NCBI GenBank assembly: GCA_022264855.1
Contig: JABYQU010000004.1
Location: 186,001-250,000, forward strand
From: Lenzites betulinus
Taxonomy: Eukaryota > Basidiomycota > Agaricomycetes > Polyporales > Polyporaceae
Length of the DNA stretch: 64,000 nt
Reading direction: 5' to 3'
A model generated the notes under the pieces. It did not search any database. It saw only the letters and a list, made by a program, of their open reading frames with translations, and was not told the DNA's origin. Made by a program: the position numbers and the translations under genes. Shown piece after piece: positions 1-12,789 of this stretch (its first letter is position 1; every line of letters begins with the position of its first letter).

Positions 1-2326
1 ATCGGCCGTGTCTGCTCCTCGGGCATGTACTCGAAGCAGCGTTGGAGCACGCGACACCCGTATGGATGTGTCGACAGCTCGTATACGCTGCCGCGGAACG
101 CGCTGACGAATGCAAGGCGCTCCGGCGCGACATGTTCAATGAGCTTCTGGATCACCTGTTATCTACCATCAGTACAGAACGGCGTTAGAGTGTGAGGCGG
201 ACATACGTGATTGCCGTTGGCGTCCTTCACGCACTTCAGGACATTAGGACCGAGCTCCTGCACGAACATGATCTGTTGCTCAGGGAGAATGTGCTCGATG
301 GCCTAATGTTCTCGAATGTTAGTGATGAGACGCCCTCTACCAAGGGAATGTACATACCTTCTGCACAACGCGGCAGCCGTACATCTGCAAAGAAAGCCCC
401 ACGATCTGGCCTTCCATCGTTGCCACCAGACGTCCCTTCTGTGTCGACGTCCCGTACTCGAACATCTTCTGGACGACCTGCAGTTACAGCACCCGTTAGT
501 ACCGCCCGAGCGTCAGGCATGGAACTTGGAGACGCACATAGTTGCCAAAGACGTCCTGCATCAGCTGGATAGCGTACTGCGGAACGATCTCGTCGAAGAT
601 AATCTCCATTTCCTCGCTGGTGGCGGACTCGAGCTTCTGCTGAATAAACCGGGATCCGTGTTGGTCCCCACTGAACTCTACAATATACCCAAAGATGTCC
701 TAGTCCAGCGGCGGCGTCATCAGCACGAGGAGCAAAGTCGCTGAGGCTGCGCAAACTGTAACTTACCCTGAGCTCCCACTTCCGGGACTTGTTCGCTCGG
801 AACTCGTCCAGCTGAGCACTCCGCATTGTGCTGTCCCCTGCCCGCCGTGCGTGGCGACCCCCGTGTCCGGCTTGACTCCCGCCGCTGGGGAAGGCTCCAC
901 CTCGCGCTCCTGGGTGGAGTGGTGGACTGTAGTCAACGGGCATCCCATAGGGCTGTGAATGTTGTAGGGGGGACGAGCGCAAGCTGGCATACAGCATACT
1001 CTGAGGAGGGAACCTGTGGTGAGTACCTTCGGCTGTCGTCTAGGAAGTGAATACGCACCTGGTCCTGCCGCTTATCGGGCATACCAGCCAAGGGGTGTGT
1101 GGCAAGCATAGGTGAGTGGGAAGGGGGTGCATGGTAGACTATCGCTTGTGTGGGATAAAAGTACTGAGAGCCGATAGGGCGCGGGGAGCCGGCGTAATCA
1201 TAAAATTGCTGAAGACGGAGGTCAGCCATGGCATGGGGAGGTAATGTCTGGGGTCCCAACCCAGGATATACATTTGGGGCGGCGGTTGCAGGGGTGAGTG
1301 CGGGCGATGCAGCGTACATCGACGGGTCCCCTGCTGTCCGATATGCATCGTACGCGTACGATGGGTTAGTGTAGTACGCCGCGTACTCAGTCTGCGCATA
1401 CCCGCCGTAGGGGCCGCGGAGGGGCTGTTGAGGGCCACGAAGTCCTGGAAGCCCTGAGGGAGGGCCCCCACTGGAGCCTTGACGGTACATGCTGTTCTGT
1501 GGAGAACTGCCGTAGTCCTCTTCTACCGCCATCCCGCGCAACGCGACGGTCAACTCGTTATCCACCATTGACGATGTGGACTGGAGAGATTCGTAGCCTC
1601 CAACTGGGCTCGAGCCAGGCATGTGTTGTTGGCCTGTATCAATGTTGTGTCAGCATGGCTGTACAACCCACACCGCGCGGTGCTCACCGAGGACCGCGTT
1701 GTATCGCTGAGGCGAGATTTGGCCCTGCTTCGACATGCCTCCTGCTGGTGCTGGGAGACCGCCTGCCGAAACCTGCCTGTGCCTCACCTGTAAAGGCGAT
1801 GCGTGTGAGCGGCTAGTTCGGGCCATCAGTCGCCAAGGCGTAGACGCACCAAGTTCGCCAATTCTTTCTGCTGAGCGTCTGCTACTTCGTCCCACGCGCC
1901 GCTGGCGGACCTTGGGCCCCAGCCGTCGTTCGCGTTCGAGCGATAGTGCGCATCGCCATGGGACGCAGAGCTCTCCTGCGCGCTCGTAGTGGAAGAATTG
2001 GACGGGTGCCGCGAGGTGTTGACACCTCCCCATACCTATGGGGGTGTTAGCGCACAGGACCCCATATATAGCAAAGTAGCGGTTGCGGACCTGCCATCCA
2101 GAGTTCAGAGTCTTCAATCCGTTTGAAGGGGCCATAGCGACACCGAACATGTTTGCAGAGCCTTTGCGGTGAGGGTGAATCTGCGAGCGGGTATAAATGA
2201 GGGGGATATTGCGCAAGAGGTGAGACCGCCACTGACAGTGTTGGGTGAGCTTGTAGGGGAATGACCACGGGAGTGAGAGGATGAGCCAGATGGTTTGCGG
2301 GTAGTTTCGTGATTAGTGGTCGACAT
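1..2326 (-). CDS. Pumilio-family (Puf) RNA-binding protein, C-terminus cut by window edge
   Basis: Puf proteins bind short UGUA-containing elements in mRNA 3'UTRs and repress or localise the messages. Reading the minus strand, the segment at about 830-765 gives [15 protein letters not shown], the usual lead-in to the Puf domain. Exons below it encode successive Puf repeats ([12 protein letters not shown], FGNYVVQK- and GCRVVQK-type cores) running off at base 1, so the last repeats are missing. The roughly 450 residues upstream are low complexity (Ser/Gly/Tyr/Pro), as in fungal Pumilio proteins. I chose the ATG at 2326-2324 ([14 protein letters not shown]). Exon 1 ends before a GTCAGT donor and joins [13 protein letters not shown], and a second intron ends in CCCATAG before [13 protein letters not shown]. 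The family is secure; the fine exon structure of the N-terminal half is less so. Confidence 0.88.
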
Positions 2327-3494
2327 ATGAGGTCAAGTCTGGGACGTGGCGGGTTTATAAGGAGCAGCGTTTAGCGAAGCGGTGACTCACCTACGAAAGC
2401 TACAATATACGAGCTCTACGCGAAACGGAAAACACGTTTGTTATAAAGCTGGAGAGCGGTCAGCAAAGAGAGCGCGGACAAGAGAGCAGGGAAAGGACAA
2501 GGAGGGAGGAGCGGGCTGCACAGGGCGGGACATGTACTGTGGGCGCGCCGAGCGAAGAAAGGAAGAGACGCGTCGAAAGACGCGTTCGATCGAAGGGAAG
2601 ACGTCACGGCCAGGAACGAGAGAAATACGGAGACTGACCAGTATGGTACGCGCGAATATCTGGCGTCGGACTGGGGAGGACGGGAGGGGGCGGGGAGGCA
2701 GGCAGCACGCTAACCTCGTGGGGGGAGGGGAGGGGCGCGAGCACGACGGCGGACGCGTCGGAAAGGGTAAAAAAGGGTAAATAATTGTGTTGGCATGTAG
2801 CGCAAAATGATTACAGTGAAACTGGCGGCGGCTGGTGGTCGTCGGGCGACTTGACACGTGTAACGCTCCCCGCAACAGCCCGCCCGCCCACTGGAGGCCC
2901 TGCCGAACAACCTCGCTTGCCTTATCCGGACGCTTATGTAACAGATGCCGCCAGGCGAGTTGCCATGCGCCGCCCCCGATATGCTTCCATCAATGGGCGC
3001 TCGCCCGACCCTGACGGACCCAGTCGCGCGCCTGCGCCCTCCCACGCCCCCACCGCCTCTCCGCGCGCTGCCCGCCGCGGCCTCTGCGCGTCCCGCGCCG
3101 TCGCCCAGCTGCCGACTCCGCCAACGCGTCCCCCAGCGTCCCCAACGCGTCCGAGCCCAGCTTGTAGGTCCGCGTGAGTCCCCGCTGATCGAGCCCGCTT
3201 CCTGCACCGCCGCTCCCGCTTCCTCCCTCGGAGCCTTCGCGGACGCCTCATCATCGCCGTGACACCGGCTGCGCACCCTGCCGTATGCGTCATCGGTTCG
3301 CTCGCCGCTCGCCCCGATAGCACAGCGCAATTTTCTCCCCCGTCACCCGCTCCGTCGGTCCGGGCGCACACCCCGCGGGCAACTGGAGTTCCGTTGTGTA
3401 TTACCGAGGAAATAATCGAGTAGATGTGATGCGTAACATACAACCAGTGCGGTACGGCTAAGCGTGACGAGAGCAGGTGAGACGAGTGAAAAGC
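2327..3494. other. Gap upstream of the Pumilio gene and downstream of kinesin-1
   Basis: This 1.17-kb gap follows the 3' end of kinesin-1 and precedes the Pumilio start on the same strand, so it should hold the Pumilio promoter and 5' leader. From about 2450 to 2780 the minus strand is strongly pyrimidine-rich (CT-rich), and 2880-3340 is very GC-rich. Several overlapping open frames of 70-200 codons occur in all phases on both strands. They are Arg/Ala/Pro-rich and mutually shadowing, and I see no domain in any of them. Confidence 0.5.
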
Positions 3495-6400
3495 CTATCG
3501 CGAGTTGAAGTTGAACCACGATTGCCGCTTGGCTGGAAATAAACGTATTAGCCTCTGATGCGCGCGCACGGTCCCCGACCGCCGGAGATAGGCACGTACC
3601 AGTTCTGGTGTACGTGCACAAAGCAGGCGCATCCGGACGTAAGTATACGGCATGGACATTCAACGTGTGCACGGCCAAAGACGTACCCAGAGTCCTCGTT
3701 CTGCAGCCGTGCCAAAGGGCTTGCGCTGCCAGCGGTCGGCGACGGTCCGGTGCTCGTGATGGCGGCGGCATTGCCTCCGCCTCCACGGAGCGGCTTGGCA
3801 ATTCGGCCAAAGCTTAATGGAGAGGATGAGGCGGCCTTTTGCGCTAACGGAGGCAAATTTTCAGCCCGACAGACCGGTAGTACACAATTATGATCCTTAC
3901 CGCGCGCCTGATCGAGCCGCTCCTTCACCGCCTGGAGCTGCACCTCGAACTTCTGGTTCTGCACCGTCAGTCGCCTGTCGGCCTCTTGCAGGAGCGCCTC
4001 GAGGTTCTGTATCCGCTCGTTGCGTGCCAGGAGTTTCCGCTCCGCGATGCCCGCCTCCTTCTTGAGGGCAGAGTTCTGGTCTACGAGCTGAAAAATTGCG
4101 CGCCGCACTATAAGCCGGGGGCATCTAGCGCAACCCTAGTTATTTCTAGCGCACCTGCTTCTGGACGACGGTGAGCTGCTCCAAGTTGCGCTCCAAGAAC
4201 GCCATCTTCTTCTGCTGCGCCTTGCTGTTGCTGTTGCGGATAACATTGTTGTACTGCTCCTTGATCTCGTCTAGCTGGATCTCGAGCTCGACAACCTACA
4301 CGCGATGAGAATCATTACGAGCATTCGCAATCACCCGATGACTACGCACCTTCTCACACCGGTTCTGAAGATCCCGCATGAGAGACTTCTTAACTCCATC
4401 GAACTCCGCAAGCTGCACGCTGATAGCCTTGCGGGTGCGCTCGAGGTCCTGTGCACTCTCCGCGAGGTTCTTGCCGCCCTCGATTCCGGCAGATGTCACG
4501 GCAAATGCCCGCTGAAAAATTCGGGTCAGCGTTTTGCCGAGACCATACGGGAAGCTTTCATACCTTCAGCTCCTCGTTGACGCTCTTGAGGCTGTCAATC
4601 GTGGCGTTGAGAGCACGAATCTCGTTGCCCTTGATCTCCAACTGCTGCTTGAGGTCGAGCACCTCGCCCGCGTGGGCGTCGCGCTTCGCCGCGTACTGCG
4701 CCTCAAGCTTGGTCTATGTCATATTAGCACACGCGTATCTCCACGGAGTAGACGTCCGATCAAACCTACCTTCAGCTCGGACATGCTCTCCACGATGTCC
4801 ACATTGCTGACCTCCTCGTCGTGGATGGTCTTCTCTGTAGAAGCGAACGATTCGGAGTCAGTGTCACTGTCAAATCGGTCGGAGGGCCGCAGTAGTAACT
4901 GACCGAGAAGCTCCTCATACTCTGTCTCGAGAGCAGAGATGCGAGACTCGAGCTCGTCCCGACGGCGCTGGTGCATCTCATTCTCCTCCTGCACCTGCCT
5001 GAGGCGGTCGACGGTCTCGCGGATGAGCGCCTGCGAGTCGGCAATGCGGCGGCGGAGCGACACGATGTCGTCGTGTGAGAGGGTGGACACCCCGGCATCG
5101 GAGTCGATGGCGTCGAGCTTCGCAAGAATCTGGCGCAGCTGGTCGTCCTTCTCGGAGAAGGTTCCTTGCTGTATACAGCTGCTAGTCAGTCCGTGGGCGC
5201 CGACGGAGGCGGACAACACGTACGGCATCGAATTTCGCCATCATCAGCGCCATCTTCTCCTGCTTGCGCTTCTCCTTGTCCTCCGCGGACGCGTCCTTCT
5301 GGGCGACCTTGAGATCCGCGATCGTCTTCTTGAGCTCCTCGAGCTCGCCCTTCGCATCCTGGTTCTGCTCCTTGAGGATGTCGATGGTGATGATGCTCTC
5401 CTTGTTGTCGTAGTTGAGCCGCTCCACTTGCAGGCGCAGCTCGTTGAGCTGGCCGGACATCGACTTGTTCTCCTCGGAAAGGGAGGACTCTTGCTCCTTC
5501 AGGAACGTCAATTCCTCCTTCAGCTCGGAGACGAGTTTCTCCGCGGCCCGGAGGGAAGACTCCCTTTCTGCGAGTTGATCGCTCAATTCGTTCTCGCGCT
5601 TCAAGAACTCCTCGCGCTCGTCCTTCTCGAGACCAACGACAGTAGGTGTCTGTGGTCGGCTGTCCAAGTCCTGGCGGAGGTCTTGCAGAAGGGGGTTGAC
5701 GGGTGTCTGGCTGCGAGTGGACGAGGGCGTAGGGGATGCAGCAGCCTTCTTGGGGCAGCAGAAGCGGGTGCGCCGGCCTTGCCGGAGGTTGCCCATTCGG
5801 ACTCCTCGACATGGCCGCCAGCTCGCCAGATGGCCAACTCTGCTTCGAGAGCAGCGATGTACTTCTGGTAAGATGAGTTTGCTGCATTCGCCTTCGCCAA
5901 AAGCCCCTTGAGCTCCAGTGGGGAGAGCTCTGCGTTGACGCGGGCAGAGTTCTTGATCGACTTCGCTCGGATACCGAAACGCATCGTAGACAGCGTTTCT
6001 GCTTCGTTGTATGAAGACGGAGAACAGTTGATGATCAGAGTCGTCCGCGAGTTACCGCCGAGCGACTCTTGCAAGATACGGGTGAGCTTTGAATCACGAT
6101 AGGGCACATGTTTCGCCTGAATACATGCACTTGAGTCAACAACGCAGCGCTTTACTGACCGTTACATTGGGCGTACCTTCCCGTCAGTAAGTGCATTGAT
6201 GACCATACCCAGTGCAGACAGAGACTTGTTGATCTTCTTGGCCTCTTCAAGCGTCTGACCAGATGCTCCGGTCTTACCGACTTTCTCGGAACCAGCCAGA
6301 TCGACAAGATACAAGTTACCGTTCTTCTGGGCACCTGTCTCCGTATTTCGTTGCTGGATGGTGATGAGGAAGATCGAGTGTGAACGCGAACTTTCAGCGT

Positions 6401-7421
6401 TCATGTCTACGAGTTCGAAGAAGTCAGTACAAACACGCAATGTGTTGTTGACACTACGTACTAGTGGAAGAAACAACCCGGGCAGCACCACCCTGTCTCA
6501 TGATCTCGTAGACTTCTCGGGCACTGCTAACGTAGTAGTCGGATAGGTTCTTGACGTAGACGCCCTTCGATTTCTCCTCATGTACTTGTAGGTTATCATT
6601 CTGGGCTGTGAGGGTACGCAATTATCAGTTTCGGGGACTGCCAAGCTTCAGATTCGGTTCTTCCTTACGGGCGAGCAGATCCCTAATCCTCTCGAGGTAT
6701 ATTTCCATGTACGAAACCTTCACAAGATATTCCAGGTGGGCATCCGATTCTACGATCGACTGGAAGATTTGTTCTGTGATTCGGGGTATAAGACCTTTGA
6801 GGTCGGGAGAATCTATATCGGCGCCCTAAAGTGGCGCGCGTCAACGCGCAGTATGTGGCTAAGTGAAGCAGACTGACCATCATCGTGAATGTCTTGCCAC
6901 TTCCAGTTTGACCGTACGCGAAGATAGTGCCGTTGTAACCGTCCAAGACATCTACAGAGCAAGTTGAGTACTAAGTAAACGTACATGCGCGAAAAGAACG
7001 CTGGCAAGTTCTGAGGGATTTCTCCCACATTCCTAGTGGCCCAACAGCATATATGTGGTATCCAATGACTCACCCTTGACGATACTGTACAAGGGTCAGC
7101 CACAGCAGATCGAGGAATGGTAGTAGTACTTACTCTTTCACTCCATAGTCGAAGACCTCGTGCTGCTTGGTCCCAGGTGGGAACACCCTATCGAAGGTGA
7201 AACCATCCTTCTCCGGTCCTGATCCAACTTGCGTGGATCGTAGTTGGACTGTCTGGAGGTTCTCATCGAAGGCCACTACGATCTCTCCGCCCTCCCTCTG
7301 CTCAATGGCATTGGTAGGACGGAACCTGAGAGATGTCCGAGGGTTGGTAACACGAAAGCCATATAGAACTGTCTGCAAATACTTACCGACAGACGACCTT
7401 GATATTCGTGGATGTTGACAT
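3495..7421 (-). CDS. Kinesin-1 heavy chain (conventional kinesin)
   Basis: Plus-end-directed microtubule motor for vesicle and organelle transport in hyphae. The start ATG at 7421 gives [19 protein letters not shown] intron splits the Arg codon, which continues as [13 protein letters not shown]. The motor has P-loop GQTGSGKT (about 6890-6913), switch [10 protein letters not shown] (6375-6401) and switch II DLAGSE (about 6285-6300). The long coiled coil contains the fungal kinesin-1 segment [17 protein letters not shown], and the tail has the autoinhibitory IAK motif ([10 protein letters not shown], about 3785-3805). The last exon probably reads [15 protein letters not shown], ending at 3495. 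The strongest final donor (GGGTACGT after NEDSG) is out of phase with that ending, so the exact last splice is uncertain. There are many introns. Identity as kinesin-1 is firm. Confidence 0.93.
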
Positions 7422-7924
7422 CGTAAGTATGCGTTGCTGAAGATTGGTGGAAATGAGAGTCGGAGTTCAGCGGTATGCGGTGCGGAATCGATCGCCGAGG
7501 TATACGGCACGCGTCCAGTTGAAGCGTGCCCTCTATGGGAGAACGAGATTGGATGAAGGACAGTAACGCGAGATGGAGACAAGACTCGAGGCCCTGTGGT
7601 CAAAGGACAAGCCAGGATGGTCGAGGGACATGCAAGTGCTGCCTATTTACGGCTGTTGTCAAGCACGCGCCAGCTACGCGCACGCGTCCTAAGCGCCCCA
7701 TATCGAGCCAAAGCGGCGCGTTCTCCAGCCTCAGAACCAAATCTCGATGGCACACACTCATAGGCACACAAAAATGACAAGGATACGCGTGGAGATCCGT
7801 AATGTATTATGATACACGGTGGTGGTCGTACAAGAGGCTTCGAGAACAATCCGGGAAGACGGCGTGGGCACTGGGCATACACTAGGAGCTCGTAGTAGAT
7901 CGGGGCTGGAGAACGCGGTGAGAA
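7422..7924. promoter_or_regulatory. Gap between ELF1 and kinesin-1 (kinesin-1 promoter/5' leader)
   Basis: About 500 bp separate the kinesin-1 start from the ELF1 stop, both on the minus strand. It must contain the kinesin-1 promoter and leader. I see no further gene. The short open frames here lack recognisable domains. Confidence 0.45.
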
Positions 7925-8354
7925 TCAATCGTCGTCGCTACCAACCGAGGGCGGGCGGACGGGTCTACTAGAAGATGCAACGGGTCTGCGAGTCGTCGTG
8001 GCATCTCTTTCAGCGGCGTCTGCGGCATCGATCCACTCGGAGTATATGTCGATAGGCTCTGTCAGGTCTGCATTCCGGTTAGCGGGGTGTCAATGTGAGG
8101 GATGTGTATACGCACGATTCGCCTTGCTCTGGTACCGCTGGTCACAAATTTTGCAGAAGAGTTGCGCCACTCCCTCCTTCCTGTCTATACGAACGGACAC
8201 GGATCTGTCATGGTGGCAGAAGAGACATGTGAAGTTTGTTTCTGGATCTAGCAGTCAACAGATGGCCGCAAAGAGACAACATGGTACGCGCACCAAGCGG
8301 ATCCTTCCGTCTCGGTCCAGTTGGCTTGCGAGAGGACTTTTTGCGTTTGCCCAT
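7925..8354 (-). CDS. ELF1: Transcription elongation factor Elf1 (ELOF1-like zinc-ribbon protein)
   Basis: Elf1 is a small zinc-ribbon protein that travels with RNA polymerase II and helps elongation and transcription-coupled repair. The ATG at 8354 gives MGKRKKSSRKPTGPRRKDPL, the hallmark basic N-terminus. After an intron (GTGCGC...CTGCTAG) the frame resumes DPETNFTCLFCHHDRSVSVR and continues with CKICDQRYQSKANH, so both zinc-binding CxxC pairs are present (CLFC and CKIC). A second intron (GTGCGTATAC...ATGCAG) leads to DLTEPIDIYSEWIDA, the conserved C-terminal block, then a short Ser/Arg/Asp tail ending SVGSDDD-stop at 7925. The size of about 115 residues fits fungal orthologues. The gene is divergent from kinesin-5, with 208 bp between the two start codons. 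Confidence 0.95.
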
Positions 8355-8562
8355 GGTTGCTGGTCGAGTGCTACAGCCAGGAGTACTCTGAGGGCGTGTG
8401 CGCAAGTCGCAAGCGCCGAAGCAAGTTAAGCCGGCCCAAGTTCCCACGATGCGGTCACGTGGTGGACGCGACGCGCGTGGTTGAAGATATTCGGAGTTCG
8501 CGCGCGGGAAGAGTCCGCAATTGTTCATCACCGCTACCAGCTCCAACTTGTCTCCGCCCCCC
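8355..8562. promoter_or_regulatory. Shared divergent promoter gap of ELF1 and kinesin-5
   Basis: Only 208 bp separate the ELF1 and kinesin-5 start codons on opposite strands, so the core promoters and both 5' leaders must lie here. No TATA box is obvious. Confidence 0.5.
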
Positions 8563-11500
8563 ATGGCCTCTCGTCGTCCCCCCTCGCGCGTGCGGGCGAA
8601 CGGCGCATCTGCCATGCCTCCCCCGACAACAACCAGCATTCGTCCTCGCTCTGTTCTCGCAAAGTCTGATTCCTCTCAGCGCGCTGCCGCGAGCTCCGCC
8701 ACATCCGCCGACCGCGCTTCAGATGCCGGTCCTGCCAACGCAGCGAAGAGCGGACGAGAGTCCCAAATGAAACACCCGCAATCCGGCGATGTCGAGACCA
8801 ATATTAAGGTCGTCATCCGGTGTCGTCGTCGCTCGGAGCGTGAAATTCAGGACAACTCCCCCATAATTGTCAACATCAACGGTCCCAAAGGCGAGGATGT
8901 CATGATCGAAACCTCAGCCCCGACATCGAATTTCGGCGTCGTCGCACTCCCCACGACGCGAACATACCCGTTTGACATGGTTTTTGGTCCGGAGGCCGAC
9001 CAGACCGCCGTGTACAACAACGTCGTCCATCCAATGCTGGAGGAGGTCTTAATGGGTTACAACTGCACGCTGTTTGCTTATGGCCAAACAGGAACGGGAA
9101 AGACGTGAGCGTGCTCATACAGTTCCCTGTATGCCAATTCTCACGATAGCGGAACAGCCATACTATGCAGGGTGAACTCGCTACTACGCCGATGGGCAAT
9201 CCCTGTTCGCAAGCGGGAATGATTCCCCGCGCTCTGTTCAAGATGTTCCAGCATCTCGAAGCCACTGCGACAGACTACAGTGTCAAGATATCCTATCTTG
9301 AACTGTACAACGAAGAGCTACGCGACCTCCTTGCCCCAGACCTCCCCGCTCCCACAGGATCTGGGCAACCCATGGGTATGGGGGGTCACAAAGATGCAGC
9401 TCCCCAAGCCAGCCTCAAACTTTTCGACGAGACCGGGAAGAAAGGAATCATCATTCAAGGCCTGGAGGAGACTCCAGTGAGGAATTCCGCCGAAGCTCTC
9501 GCGTTGCTCACCAAGGGCAGCCAACGGAGGCAAATCGCGGCGACGAAGTTCAACGATCACTCCAGTCGTTCCCATTCGGTCTTCTCCATCACCGTCCATT
9601 CTACCGCCGCATCCGCGACCGGAGATGGCCTCTTACGGGTTGGCAAACTTAATCTTGTCGACCTCGCGGGCTCTGAGAACATCGGTCGCTCGGGTGCCGA
9701 AAACAAGCGCGCCAGGGAGGCAGGCATGATCAACCAAAGTTTGTTGACCCTGGGACGGGTGATCAACGCTCTCGTCGATAATTCCTCCCACGTCCCTTAC
9801 CGGTGAGTTGTCTACCGCCACCAATAGAATCTCTCAATACTGACAGCGTTGCAGCGAGTCGAAGCTCACGCGTATCTTACAAGACTCGCTCGGTGGGCGC
9901 ACGAAGACCTGCATCATCGCCACTATCTCTCCAGCGCGCTCTAACCTCGAGGAGACGCTTTCGACGCTGGACTATGCCATCCGCGCCAAGTCAATCAAGA
10001 ACCGGCCAGAGGTCAACCAGCAGATGACGCGCAACTCCCTCATCAAGGACTATGTCGCAGAAATCACGCGCCTTCACGCTGACTTGCGTGCGGTTCGCGA
10101 GAAGAGCGGTATCATTGTCTCGGAGGAGTCGTGGGCTAAGATGACCGCGGAGCAAGAGCTGCGCGAGACGGAGCTCATCGAAGCGATGAAGCAGGTCGAA
10201 ATCCTGCAGAGCCAGATCAAGGCCGTGCGCGAGGAGTTTGAAGAGGCTATGGCGTTGCTCGCTCGGACTGACGAGGAGCTTAACCAGACAAAGACCATTC
10301 TGGAAGACACGACAGCGGACCTCATTGACACGAAGCGACAGCTAGTCGCTGTTGAGGGTGCGCTGGAGGAAGAGGTGGTGGTACGACAAGCCCATCAGAA
10401 GAGCGAAGACGCCCTCCATGGCGTTGTCCAGGAGTGGAAGCAAGTCTCGAGGGAATATGAAGGCGAAGTGAACGGGCTCTTCAACAAGCTTGGTATGTAT
10501 ATGCACCACGAAAGTGATCCTCGATTGACGAAGCTCCATAGACCGCAAGACAACCGCATTCGGCTCGAATGTGAAAGCCGTCAATACGCAGAGCAAGATT
10601 CTCTCCTCCGAGTCGCAGAACATGACAACGAGGATGGACGGGTTCATGAAACTCGCGGCGCAGCACCTGAGCAAGGTCAAGGCGGAGACGGAGCAATTCC
10701 AGACGAAGGAGTTGGAAGCGCTCTCAACCATCTCGAACCGCCTGAAGGATCAGCTAGAGAAGGTGCAGGAGGCGCTGGAGCTCATCCACGCCAAAGAGGA
10801 TACGTCTAAGGAGGCCGTCGACACGATCTTCACGACCATCAACGAAGCGCACGACAATATGAAGAACGAATTCGCGGCCTACGCCGAGGGGCTTCGCAAG
10901 CACTGCGAAACGATCTGTGAAGAAGCACAGGCTTCTAGTCTTGCTAGTTGCACCGTGGTACGTACCATCAATTCGCCGGCCGTCGCCCGATGATTAAACT
11001 TTTGGCGCAGGTGGAGAAGGCGTTCCAGGACCTTGGTGGTCTAGCCGAGACGATCAAACAAGAAGCTCTAGATTTTGTCGCGACTGAGCGCAAGACCCTC
11101 CAAGCAGCCAAGGCGCTCGCCGACAACACCACCAACACCGAGATCATCCGACTCAGGCAGCAGAACGACCTCTTGACCCGTCTACTCGAGACCGAGCGCG
11201 TAGAAGCCAAGCGTTCCGCAGACGCGCTGCTCGAGCGTATAGCCGGCCTTCTTGGAGACTACACGAACGAACGAGATCGTAGCCTTCGGCAAACGTTCTC
11301 GGAGATGACGGAGAGTAACACTGCGGCGGAACACGACATGCACGACCTTGGCCAGAAGCAAGGTCAGCAGCTCGAGGCAGCTGTCGTTCGGGGCGGCACA
11401 TGGAGCGAACAGTTGGCTAAGCGTGGTGTCGAGGGTAAGAGGTTACGTGACGGCGGTATCAAGGTAAGCCCGAGCATGACGGCCCTCTGTTGCTGGGAGC

Positions 11501-12416
11501 TTACACAGCTATCAGGCTTTGAACTCGGCGAGGAGCTCAGTACTCGACAGCATGGTGGACGTGCAGGAAGCCGTTTCGTCATCAACTGCTAGCTTCGACC
11601 AGGAGCTACAAAACACCATAGACGCCTCGAGCACCGTCCTGAATCAAGGTACGATTTCTGACTTCACACTCTGTAAGATGTGTACTCATGTCGCTTGCAT
11701 CAGCGTTCGACGGGGAGCGCCGAGCAAAGAAAGCGCGTACCGAAGCTACCGACAACTTGGTGGTCGAGGCACAGTCGGGCTATCGCTACATGCAACGCGG
11801 GATCTCCTCAGTGTCACGGGCGATCGAGTCGACTTCAACTCACGTCCTTAGCGAAACGTCAGGCATGTCTATGGCCGTCGGTGACTTGGGCGAAGCGGCC
11901 ACTAGCTCTCTGGGCGCTATCCGTCAGGCCACTCAGGATCTCATGAACGAAGCGACCAGGGAGGACATACCCAGCGGCCTCACGCCGCGCAAGCGCAGCC
12001 GAAGGGTTGTGGAGGACCTACCGCACACAGAACCAAGGGATGTCCTCGTGAAGAAGTGGCGGCAGCGTGGAATGTCTTCGGTAGGAAGCGAGACGTTCCT
12101 GGCCGAGCACCTCCCTCTGCCTGAGGAAGATGCCAACTCTCCAACTGGGTCGCCCGAGCTCATGGCAGTGGAGTCGCCCGTCGAGGTCGTTCCCAGTGAC
12201 CGAGAGAACGAGCCAACCCCCTTCAACTCACCCCCGAGCCTCGTCAAGTCACTCGCGTCTTCGGCATCCTCCTCCGAAGCGGTCCCAGAGATACGCTCGG
12301 TACCCGTAGTAAAGCCGCCGTCGAAAGCCGCGACAAGCGCTGCGGGTACCCTCACCGAGCGCTCGACCAACGTCCTACGGAGACCTCAGCGTACCCGCCG
12401 CACCGTTCCACGTTAA
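8563..12416 (+). CDS. Kinesin-5 (BimC/Eg5 family) mitotic motor
   Basis: Tetrameric plus-end motor that slides antiparallel microtubules apart and builds the bipolar spindle. The ATG at 8563 starts a Ser/Arg/Pro-rich N-extension of about 80 residues, then the motor begins [18 protein letters not shown]. Visible motifs are P-loop GQTGTGKT (about 9084-9108), switch [13 protein letters not shown], switch [20 protein letters not shown] and the end of the motor [19 protein letters not shown] across an intron at 9802-9855. A stalk of about 500 residues follows. Near the C-terminus [11 protein letters not shown] (about 11976-12002) resembles the BimC box, whose TP is a Cdk1 phosphorylation site in this family. 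The ending is [12 protein letters not shown] at 12416. There are several short introns, for example near 9106, 10490, 10960, 11465 and 11650. Confidence 0.94.
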
Positions 12417-12789
12417 GGCCGGCCACGAACGCGCCCATAATGATACTTCGTCTTTCTCCCACTGATTTCCCGTTACTGTGTAGTTCTGCTCGTCGTCGCT
12501 GTGTGCCCATCTGCTATTCGTGTTCGTTTATCGCATAGTACTGTATACCACGGAGATGGATAACATCCAGCTATTTTTGATTTATGCATATGTACACTTG
12601 TAGAACCAGAGTACTATGTTTAAAGAAGCTTCCGTTCTCCGACTCCGAGGATAGTCAGTGGGCGCTTACGTCAGCATCGCTGTGCCGCCAACTGCGCCCA
12701 GAGTCGGCGAGGCGGGCGTTCAAACGCACAGTGCTCATCGTCCACAACGTCCTACGTGTATATTCTCGCCCCATCGGAACGCCCCCACC
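12417..12789. promoter_or_regulatory. Gap between kinesin-5 and VPS55
   Basis: 373 bp between two plus-strand genes. It should contain the kinesin-5 3'UTR and the VPS55 promoter. No separate gene is supported; a short open frame that overlaps it is in the VPS55 leader. Confidence 0.45.

Noticed and set aside
2710..3443. Several overlapping Arg/Ala/Pro-rich frames
   Set aside because: They occur in all phases on both strands in a very GC-rich leader, which is the pattern of composition bias and not of coding.
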